A model generated the notes under the pieces. That model did not search any database. It was not told where the DNA came from and was given only the letters and a program-made list of their open reading frames with translations. The translations under genes and the position numbers were made by a program. A DNA stretch of 64,000 nucleotides from Salinicoccus sesuvii (GTDB lineage Bacteria; Bacillota; Bacilli; Staphylococcales; Salinicoccaceae): positions 124,001 to 188,000 of the forward strand of contig NZ_JBHRWV010000008.1 in assembly GCF_042648145.1 (NCBI RefSeq), written 5' to 3'. Shown one piece after another: positions 57,992 to 64,000 of the stretch. Numbering within the stretch: position 1 is the first letter of the stretch; the number at the start of each line of letters is the position of its first letter.

Positions 57992-58669
57992 TTAATTTAT
58001 GATAATAGTGTTGCCATTTGGTATTTCTTCCGATTCTGTCAGAATTGCCATAACTTTATCGATTGCTTGCAGATTATTACGTTCTGGCGATTCACCATCG
58101 CCGAATGGCGGACGATAGCTTAATGCATAGACATCTACATCTTCCTTACTCAGCTCAGCTGCAGTAGAATGGGTCAATGCTTCGATTGCACCTGTGACTG
58201 TATAGTACAGGTTTCTTTCGAATACATCATCAAATGATGGGCCGATGACGTTGATAATCTTAGCATCACGACCGTCCTTTAACAATGGCCTTAGCGTACG
58301 AATACCCAAGTATGTTCCCCATACATGCTCATACATCACCTTATTGAATTCATCAAAAGAAACATCGTAGACAGAACGGTTTTCTGTAAATATAGTATGT
58401 ACGAGAATGATACCATTTAGTGTACTGTGATCTCGCTCGATTTCTTCTACAGTCGCTAACCAGTCGATTTCTTTAGACTGCTCCAAAAGAACCACTTTGT
58501 GGCTTCCCTCCGAACTGCTCTGGATTGCCTCCAGAAGGGTGTCCAGTTCCACATGTTCAGTACCTGCCAGAATGACATTTGCACCTTGCTGTGCCAAATG
58601 CATGGAGAGTTCCTTTCCTAGCGCTGTCACAGCATTCGATACAATATAAGTTTTAGCCTGTAGATTCAT
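57992..58669 (-). CDS. Degenerate SDR-family protein, catalytic residues lost
   Basis: The 225-residue protein (ATG at 58669, AGGAGG upstream) has a Rossmann fold of the short-chain dehydrogenase type. The cofactor motif TGxxxGxG is replaced by SNAVTALG (11-18), and at the active site Y156 is followed by TVTG so the catalytic lysine is glycine (residue 160); the usual catalytic serine region reads NVIGPSF. NAD(P)H oxidoreductase activity is unlikely. It could be a structural or regulatory protein. It is a single-gene unit next to the Fur-controlled importer, with no visible link. Confidence 0.75.
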   Translation of the reverse strand: MNLQAKTYIVSNAVTALGKELSMHLAQQGANVILAGTEHVELDTLLEAIQSSSEGSHKVVLLEQSKEIDWLATVEEIERDHSTLNGIILVHTIFTENRSVYDVSFDEFNKVMYEHVWGTYLGIRTLRPLLKDGRDAKIINVIGPSFDDVFERNLYYTVTGAIEALTHSTAAELSKEDVDVYALSYRPPFGDGESPERNNLQAIDKVMAILTESEEIPNGNTIIIN

Positions 58670-58754
58670 GTTTTCCTCCTGATTCGGCTTCCAGTTTCTA
58701 TATATATTGTAAACCCTACAGAGCTTCATTACAATAATCAGAAGGAAAGGTGGT

Positions 58755-59162
58755 TTATTCTATAGTGATCTCACTCTGCGGCATGGTATGGAGTTGGAAT
58801 GCATCGACGTGGGAGATGACAGTATATGTTCCTGCCTCATCGAATGTATGCTCGATTGTATAGTTGCCATTCTCATCATGATCTGCTTCAATCATTTGAA
58901 GGCTATCTTCATCCTGTAGGACTTCGAACATTACACTGTCCGCATCCGGAACATTTTCTCCATTCGAGTGGACATGCGCGGTAAACTCGACTGCTTCACC
59001 TATTCCTGCCGTCTCTGGGACCTCAAGATCGACTTCTAGGGATCTCACCTCGTCTTCGCTTGGATGGTCATGATGCATCTCTACAGTGTCTTCCTCACTG
59101 CCGCAGCCCCCGATTATACCTAGTGTCAGAACAGCTGCAGGTAATAGCAATTTCAACTTCAC
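58755..59162 (-). CDS. YtkA/FixH-like lipoprotein
   Basis: The 135-residue product has a lipobox IIGGC (C20), a His/Asp-rich stretch (MHHDHP) and a beta-sandwich YtkA-like domain (about 45-135, ending SEITIE). YtkA-like domains occur near copper and cytochrome oxidase functions, and the MHHDH stretch could bind a metal, but no such neighbour is here. It is a single leftward gene. Confidence 0.8.
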   Translation of the reverse strand: MKLKLLLPAAVLTLGIIGGCGSEEDTVEMHHDHPSEDEVRSLEVDLEVPETAGIGEAVEFTAHVHSNGENVPDADSVMFEVLQDEDSLQMIEADHDENGNYTIEHTFDEAGTYTVISHVDAFQLHTMPQSEITIE

Positions 59163-59269
59163 ATAATCCTCTCCTTTTCTTCATATATAAAATCATAGCA
59201 TGAAAGTGTATCTGCTGAATTTTTGTTTGATGACGGTTGTTTGAAGTAATTATGTCAAATCCATGGCAA

Positions 59270-59298
59270 AACAAAAAGCCGGTTGGAACCGACTTTTT
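59270..59298 (-). terminator. Terminator after ribH
   Basis: Stem AAAAAG-CGGTT/AACCG-CTTTTT with a 2-nt loop, one internal mismatch and a T-run; 5 nt after the ribH stop. Confidence 0.75.
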
Positions 59299-59302
59299 AC
59301 CT

Positions 59303-59767
59303 CTAGCGTATTTTTTTCATGAGGTTAGCCATCTCTACAGCTCCAAGAGCAGTTTCAGCACCCTTATTCCCAGCTTTTGTTCCCGCACGCTCTATCGCCT
59401 GTTCGATATTTTCAGTTGTAATAATTCCAAACATAACAGGTATGCCTGTCTGCATCCCAGCTTGAGAAATACCTTTCGCCGCTTCGTTGCATACATAATC
59501 GTAGTGTGTCGTGCTGCCACGGATGACGCACCCGAGAGCAACGACCGCGTCGTAGTTGCCGGATTCGGCTAACGTTTTCGCTGCTAGTGGAACTTCAAAG
59601 GCACCTGGTACATAGACGAGATCTATATCATCTGTATTTACATCGTGACTGACAAGTGCGCCTTCGGCACCTGAAACGAGCTGGGAGGTGATGAAGTCAT
59701 TGAACCTCCCTGCGACAATCGCTATTTTAAGGTCTGTTCCAATCATTTTTGTATCTATTCTATTCAT
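59303..59767 (-). CDS. ribH: 6,7-dimethyl-8-ribityllumazine synthase
   Basis: The 154-residue lumazine synthase has the substrate-binding GRFND, PGAFEVPLAA and the GCVIRGSTTHYDYVC motif with the catalytic histidine. It condenses the pyrimidine and the butanone phosphate made by RibA and RibB to give lumazine. It is the last gene of ribD-ribE-ribBA-ribH, 11 nt after ribBA. AGGAGG precedes the ATG. Confidence 0.97.
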   Translation of the reverse strand: MNRIDTKMIGTDLKIAIVAGRFNDFITSQLVSGAEGALVSHDVNTDDIDLVYVPGAFEVPLAAKTLAESGNYDAVVALGCVIRGSTTHYDYVCNEAAKGISQAGMQTGIPVMFGIITTENIEQAIERAGTKAGNKGAETALGAVEMANLMKKIR

Positions 59768-59778
59768 ATCTATTCCTC

Positions 59779-60951
59779 CTAGAGCATGTGTCCGAGTTTG
59801 TCTTTTTTCGTTTTCAAATAATCTTTATTGCTGATATTGGCTTTAATGATATGACTTTGGCGATTCACTTTAATACCTTCCGCTTCAAGCCCCTTAATTT
59901 TCCTCGGGTTGTTGCTGAGTAGCGTTACTTCGTGAAGACCTAGCTGATGCAGCATTTCGGCCGCTACATCATACTTCCTCAAGTCCGCATCGAAACCTAG
60001 ATGTTCGTTTGCGCTGACAGTATCATATCCCTGCTCAATCAATTCGTATGCTTTGAGCTTGTTCATCAGTCCGATGCCACGGCCTTCCTGACGCATATAG
60101 AGGATTACACCATTCTGTTCACTGATGATGCGCATCGCTCGATCTAATTGTTCTCCACAATCACAGCGCTGGCTATGAAAAACGTCGCCGGTTAAACACT
60201 CTGAGTGGATTCTGACTATGGCATTCTGTGCAAGATTTCCATGTACGAGCGCAAGATGCTCCTTACCTGTATCGTTGTCGACAAATCCGTACATTTTGAA
60301 TCTACCATAATCCGTCGGTAGCTGGATGGTACTTTCGAGAGTAACACCGGAGTGCTTTTTCATATGCTTCCTAAGGTCTTCTATCGTAATCATTTTAAGA
60401 CCATGATTCTTCTGGTAGCTCTTAAGATCATCGAGCCTTGCCATTGTCCCATCGTCATTCATGATTTCACATATCACCCCGACCGGTGAAGCCCCGGCAA
60501 GACGTGCCAGGTCTGTTGCTGCTTCAGTATGACCCATGCGCTCCAGCATACCGCCCTTTTTCGAAAGAAGGGGGAACACATGACCTGGTGCATTAAAGTC
60601 TGCCGGTTTGGTATCCTTTGCTGTCAGTGCTTGTATTGTCGCATGTCGCTCATGGGCACTAATTCCGGTCGTCGTTGATACATGATCGATGGAAGTCGTA
60701 AAGGCGGTGCCATGCGGATCACTATTTTTGTTTACCATCGGGCTAAGTCCTGCCCTTTCAGCGATTTCGGTAGTTACGGGCGTACAGATTAATCCACGTC
60801 CATGTGTTGCCATGAAGTTCACTTCATCTGCACTAATATACTCAGCAATACCTACCAAGTCCCCTTCATTTTCACGATGTTCATCATCTACTACAATGAC
60901 GAGTTTTCCTTGCTTTAAATCTGCCACAGCAGACTCGACCGTATCAAACAT
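59779..60951 (-). CDS. ribBA: RibBA: DHBP synthase and GTP cyclohydrolase II
   Basis: The 390-residue fusion has an N-terminal RibB domain (about 1-200, DDEHRENEGDLV, GRGLICTP) and a C-terminal RibA domain (about 205-390) with the zinc-binding CLTGDVFHSQRCDCG and YMRQEGRGIGL. It makes butanone phosphate from ribulose-5-phosphate and opens GTP for riboflavin. I chose the ATG at 60951 (GGAGGGGG upstream); it overlaps ribE by 8 nt. Confidence 0.97.
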   Translation of the reverse strand: MFDTVESAVADLKQGKLVIVVDDEHRENEGDLVGIAEYISADEVNFMATHGRGLICTPVTTEIAERAGLSPMVNKNSDPHGTAFTTSIDHVSTTTGISAHERHATIQALTAKDTKPADFNAPGHVFPLLSKKGGMLERMGHTEAATDLARLAGASPVGVICEIMNDDGTMARLDDLKSYQKNHGLKMITIEDLRKHMKKHSGVTLESTIQLPTDYGRFKMYGFVDNDTGKEHLALVHGNLAQNAIVRIHSECLTGDVFHSQRCDCGEQLDRAMRIISEQNGVILYMRQEGRGIGLMNKLKAYELIEQGYDTVSANEHLGFDADLRKYDVAAEMLHQLGLHEVTLLSNNPRKIKGLEAEGIKVNRQSHIIKANISNKDYLKTKKDKLGHML

Positions 60952-61585
60952 CTTGCCCCCTCCTTCCGGCAATTGAGTTGCTGACCGTTGCATCGGAGAA
61001 GTTGAGCAAGTGTGCTACATGCTTCATCAGCATATCCGCTTCGATATTAACTCTATCACCGATATTTTTACTGGAGAGTGTTGTCCGTTCTTGCGTTTCC
61101 GGTATCAAGTTCAAAACAATCTCCGAAGCTTTCATGTCTACATCAAACAGAGTTAGGCTAATACCGTCGATAGTTACAGATCCTTTTTCTACCATATACT
61201 TCATCAGCAAATCTGGGCATGTAATATACATGACGATGGCACTGCCATCATTGTCAACCCGCACGATTTTACCCGTTCCGTCCACGTGACCGGAAACAAG
61301 ATGACCACCAAGGCGACTATTCAATGTCAGCGCGCGCTCCAAATTAACATGCATGCCGTCACTTACTTCATCCAGACTGGTCACTCGTTTCGTTTCGTTG
61401 ACCATCTCCACTGTAAATGCCTCTTCAGTCAGACCAGTGACCGTCAGACACGTTCCATTGACACTAACTGAATCCCCAAGATTCAAATCATCAAATATAC
61501 CTGTAGTAATTTTGAAGACTGTGTGTGCTTGTGTAGCCTGTACTTCCTCCACTATTCCAATCTGTTCAATAATACCTGTAAACAT
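60944..61585 (-). CDS. ribE: Riboflavin synthase, alpha subunit type
   Basis: The 213-residue protein is a tandem repeat of two lumazine-binding domains (start MFTGIIEQIG, then GHLVSGHVDGTG). It dismutates lumazine to riboflavin and the pyrimidine precursor. I chose the ATG at 61585 with AAAGG upstream; it overlaps the ribBA gene by 8 nt at its end and follows ribD by 5 nt. The C-terminal tail is not conserved. Confidence 0.95.
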   Translation of the reverse strand: MFTGIIEQIGIVEEVQATQAHTVFKITTGIFDDLNLGDSVSVNGTCLTVTGLTEEAFTVEMVNETKRVTSLDEVSDGMHVNLERALTLNSRLGGHLVSGHVDGTGKIVRVDNDGSAIVMYITCPDLLMKYMVEKGSVTIDGISLTLFDVDMKASEIVLNLIPETQERTTLSSKNIGDRVNIEADMLMKHVAHLLNFSDATVSNSIAGRRGQDV

Positions 61586-61590
61586 AGTGC

Positions 61591-62625
61591 TCAAGCCTTT
61601 CCATAAGTTAATTTAAGATCCGACCCGAGCTTTTCAACATCAATCAATTCAAGATGGACGCTCTCTTCCATGGAAGAGAACTGCTCCTTATATAGTGTAT
61701 GCCTCGACTCACCGAATATTTTCGGGGCAATATAAATTAATATCCGGTCATACAATTGCTGCTTTATAAATGACGTCAGTATTGTGGACCCTCCTTCTAC
61801 AAATAAAGAAGAAATACCTTGCGCATAAAGATCCTCAAGAATGGCATCGAGTGGCCATTCGCCAATCCTGATATCGTAATTCTCACTGTATTTCAAGTTT
61901 GCTTCGTTCGTCGTGTAGATGATTGCCCGTTTGGGATGGCGCAGAATCATTTGATCGTCAGACAGTTCTCCGTGGCCGAGTAGTATTACCGGAACTGGAG
62001 AGTCTCCCCCACCTTCAATTCGCGCAGTCAGTTTTGGGTCATCATGTAGAAGCGTTCCACCACCGACTAGTATGGCATCATGCTGATGCCGTTCATTATG
62101 AACATCAGAACGTGCCGCCTCGCCAGTAATCCAACTACTTGTCCCGTCGTCAAGCGCAAGTCTACCATCTAGGCTAGTGGCACATTTCAACGTTACATTT
62201 GGTCGCTTGGATACAAGATGCTTGAAGAAAGGTGCGTAAAAACGGTCGATGATTGCATCCGGCGTATGTGCTACGTGTATGCCTGAATCAAGGAGTACCT
62301 GATGTCCACTTACTTTCGGATTGAGATCTTTTGCTGCATAGAAAACTCTACTGATGCCAACCTCGATAATTGCTTCTGTACACGGTGGTGTTTTACCGTA
62401 ATGGGAGCATGGCTCCAGAGTGACATAGATATCTGCTCCCTCCGTACTCTCGCTGCAACTGGCAATTGCCTGACGCTCAGCATGCGGTTTGCCATAGCCC
62501 AGGTGCGCGCCCATCCCAATTACTTTTCCTTCTTTTACTATAACGGCACCGACCGCGGGATTTTTTCCTGTTTGGCCCGCAGTCATACGTGCCAATTCGA
62601 ACGCCATACTCATATATCGATTCAA
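61591..62625 (-). CDS. ribD: RibD: pyrimidine deaminase and reductase
   Basis: The 344-residue bifunctional enzyme has an N-terminal zinc deaminase (HAERQAI, then PCSHYGKTPPCT) and a C-terminal reductase (about 145-344, CATSLDGRLAL, LVGGGTLLHDDPKLT). It acts on the GTP-derived pyrimidine. It begins the rib operon 18 nt after the riboswitch terminator. A GGAGGG ribosome site precedes the start. Confidence 0.97.
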   Translation of the reverse strand: MNRYMSMAFELARMTAGQTGKNPAVGAVIVKEGKVIGMGAHLGYGKPHAERQAIASCSESTEGADIYVTLEPCSHYGKTPPCTEAIIEVGISRVFYAAKDLNPKVSGHQVLLDSGIHVAHTPDAIIDRFYAPFFKHLVSKRPNVTLKCATSLDGRLALDDGTSSWITGEAARSDVHNERHQHDAILVGGGTLLHDDPKLTARIEGGGDSPVPVILLGHGELSDDQMILRHPKRAIIYTTNEANLKYSENYDIRIGEWPLDAILEDLYAQGISSLFVEGGSTILTSFIKQQLYDRILIYIAPKIFGESRHTLYKEQFSSMEESVHLELIDVEKLGSDLKLTYGKA

Positions 62626-62642
62626 GTTTTTCCCTCCTGAAT

Positions 62643-62680
62643 ATAAAAAGCGCCGATGAAAGAACTCATCATCGGCGCTT
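62643..62680 (-). terminator. Intrinsic terminator of the FMN riboswitch
   Basis: Stem GCGCCGATGA/TCATCGGCGC with a short loop and a T-run on the minus strand, between the aptamer and ribD. Formation with FMN bound should stop transcription of the rib genes. Confidence 0.88.
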
Positions 62681-62775
62681 AAAAATATATGCAGAAATAA
62701 GCATTGCTAGTCAATGCTGAATAAACCTACTTTTTTAGATAAATCGGACAGACTTATCTCCTAGTATGTTCTGCA

Positions 62776-62914
62776 ATTCTTTCTCCCATCCAGACTCTTA
62801 CTGTCGGCTCCAGAATTTCCACTGGATCAGCCATACCATCAGAAGATGATACAGGTCGCGGGCTTGCCGTATGGCCTACCGCCGGTTGGGAATTCCACCC
62901 TGCCCCGAAAGAAT
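62776..62914 (-). promoter_or_regulatory. FMN riboswitch (RFN element)
   Basis: Conserved RFN sequence is visible on the minus strand: TCGGGGCAGGGTG near the 5' end, AATTCCCAACCGGCGGTA, AGCCCGCGA and the closing GATGGGAGAAAG. P1 pairs ATTCTTTC (62907-62914) with GAAAGAAT (62776-62783). It senses FMN and controls the rib operon through the terminator at 62643. Confidence 0.97.
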
Positions 62915-62944
62915 GATTGTATTCAGTTGAAAAACTCTAACTCA

Positions 62945-62972
62945 ATCATATGCCATTCATATGAATTGTCAA
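62945..62972 (-). promoter_or_regulatory. rib operon promoter
   Basis: Minus-strand TTGACA (62967-62972) and TATGAT (62945-62950) are 16 nt apart, about 31 nt before the aptamer P1. Confidence 0.8.
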
Positions 62973-62998
62973 GACAATTGCTTCGTTACGATAGCATA

Positions 62999-63030
62999 TA
63001 AAAAACCCAGCACCTGATCGGAGCTGGGTT
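62999..63030 (-). terminator. Terminator after nrdF
   Basis: Stem AACCCAGC/GCTGGGTT with an 11-nt loop and a T-run on the minus strand, 9 nt after the nrdF stop. Confidence 0.9.
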
Positions 63031-63039
63031 AAGGATTTC

Positions 63040-64000
63040 CTATTTCACTTCGTCAAAGAGGAAGTCTTCATCTTGGATTGGCGCGACGTTGAGTGCAATG
63101 ACGTAGCCATCTCCCTTAACACTGAAGAAGTCATGGTTCTTCGTTGTCGTATCCAATGCATTTTCAATAATTGGATTGAATGCCTTCTCCTCAAAATAAG
63201 GATCAAATCCGAGGTTTGCCAACGCTTTGTTTGCATTGTACTGGACGTAATTGAGTACGTCTTCCGTCAGACCTAAGTTATCGTAAAGAGATTTCGTATA
63301 GAGTGCTTCATTATTATACAATGCCTTCATCAGTTCGTACATCTCTTTATCTGCACGCGCTTGCTCTTCAGCAGAGAGTTCGGCCCTTAGAGATTGTGCG
63401 TCAAGACCGGTGAACACACCGTGGATGGACTCATCGAGAAGAATCTTTCTGATGACTTCTCCACTTGTCGTCATTCTGCCCTGACCCGCTAGGTACAATG
63501 GATAATAGAAGCCAGAATAGAATAGGAAAGACTCTAGAAAGACACTGGCAACACGCGCCATATACTGATCATAGATAGTAGCTTCTTTACCGAACAGTTT
63601 ATGGTAGTACTGTACAATCTTATCCGATTTGTATTTCAAGTGCTCGTTTTCAATGACCCACTTGTCTAGAAGTTCATCAGTCTCCCTAGATGAAAGGAGA
63701 GTTGAGAAGATGTGCGAATAAGATTTTGCGTGAATCTGCTCCATCATTCCCATAAAGGAGTAGACCGCCTTTTTTCGGAGATCTTTAGTATGCAGCATGA
63801 TGAGTGGCATACCATCATCTGCTTGGTGAGTATCGAGTCCTGTTAGGCCTGCCAATACTTTCTTGAATGTATCTTTCTCATCCTCTGTTAGGCCAGACCA
63901 GGAACTGAGATCTTTTGAGACCTTAAATTCCGATTCCACCCACATCTGCGAGATGTTCTGACGCCAAAAGACATTTGTCATATCGTCCTCTTTATTCCAG
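63040..64000 (-). CDS. nrdF: Class Ib ribonucleotide reductase small subunit, 5' cut
   Basis: The radical-bearing beta subunit of class Ib (NrdEF) ribonucleotide reductase. Visible are FWRQNISQMWVESEF, the metal-ligand region GLTGLDTHQADDGMP, QIHAKSYSHIF and DESIHGVFTGL. An in-frame ATG at 63981 is probably internal: the frame continues to the window edge with codons reading WNKEDD before MTNVFW, matching the family N terminus. So 5-15 residues are missing beyond the edge. nrdE should lie just upstream. Confidence 0.96.
   Translation of the reverse strand, partial: WNKEDDMTNVFWRQNISQMWVESEFKVSKDLSSWSGLTEDEKDTFKKVLAGLTGLDTHQADDGMPLIMLHTKDLRKKAVYSFMGMMEQIHAKSYSHIFSTLLSSRETDELLDKWVIENEHLKYKSDKIVQYYHKLFGKEATIYDQYMARVASVFLESFLFYSGFYYPLYLAGQGRMTTSGEVIRKILLDESIHGVFTGLDAQSLRAELSAEEQARADKEMYELMKALYNNEALYTKSLYDNLGLTEDVLNYVQYNANKALANLGFDPYFEEKAFNPIIENALDTTTKNHDFFSVKGDGYVIALNVAPIQDEDFLFDEVK

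Overview
The window looks like a chromosome segment of a low-to-mid GC Gram-positive coccus of the family Staphylococcaceae, possibly a Salinicoccus- or Jeotgalicoccus-like genus outside Staphylococcus itself. The evidence is gene content and order: smpB-rnr-est-secG-eno-gpmI-tpiA-pgk-gap-cggR, clpP, whiA-yvcK-rapZ, trxB, lgt-hprK, uvrAB, prfB-secA-hpf, comFC-comFA, tagO and a GdpS-type GGDEF protein are arranged much as in staphylococci. CtsR, CggR, LexA, Fur and WalR type sites and an FMN riboswitch also fit a Firmicute. I cannot name the species from sequence alone.

Region 1 (1 to about 6055) is the integrase end of a temperate prophage or related integrative element inserted at the 3' end of the tmRNA gene. 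The tyrosine integrase (4908-5969) lies against ssrA. Reading leftward come an ImmA/IrrE-type metallopeptidase, an acidic surface lipoprotein, a voltage-gated type K+ channel whose gene overlaps a CI-like repressor gene by 4 nt, and an operator region with four related 17-bp sites. Beyond that, a divergent early region encodes a Cro-like protein, small proteins and a Bro-N/KilAC antirepressor. Two rightward genes are interleaved with this leftward early region, one of them for a lone Cas2-like (SinR-family) protein. The rest of the element lies beyond the left edge.

Region 2 (6056-20250) is leftward-transcribed core genome: ssrA and smpB (trans-translation), RNase R, a carboxylesterase, SecG, a PfkB sugar kinase, the lower glycolysis cluster cggR-gap-pgk-tpiA-gpmI-eno, a thioredoxin-like protein and a split ThrE-type exporter. 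Region 3 (20256-30045) has tRNA-Arg(CCG), clpP under a CtsR site, a TIGR01777 epimerase, whiA-yvcK-rapZ, trxB, a TPR protein, an acyltransferase, lgt and hprK.

Region 4 (30059-49061) has a YvlB-like protein, uvrA-uvrB under a LexA site, csbA, an HD protein, a membrane thioredoxin, a LysM-NlpC/P60 cell-wall hydrolase with a WalR site, a cytochrome c551 lipoprotein, prfB with its programmed frameshift, secA, hpf, comFC-comFA, degV, a YigZ protein and tagO. Region 5 (49208-64000) has an LCP protein, GdpS, YtxJ, small membrane and lipoproteins, murB, a Fur-regulated siderophore ABC importer (YclNOPQ type), a degenerate SDR protein, a YtkA-like lipoprotein, the ribD-ribE-ribBA-ribH operon with its FMN riboswitch, and a 5'-truncated nrdF at the right edge.

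I saw no CRISPR array, insertion sequence or rRNA. The most unusual content is the prophage lysogeny module (K+ channel, lipoprotein, ImmA, lone Cas2-like protein). In the core genome the points of interest are a LexA site nested in a terminator, a GGDEF protein with a decayed motif, an SDR protein lacking its catalytic residues, and several convergent gene pairs that share or lack terminators.
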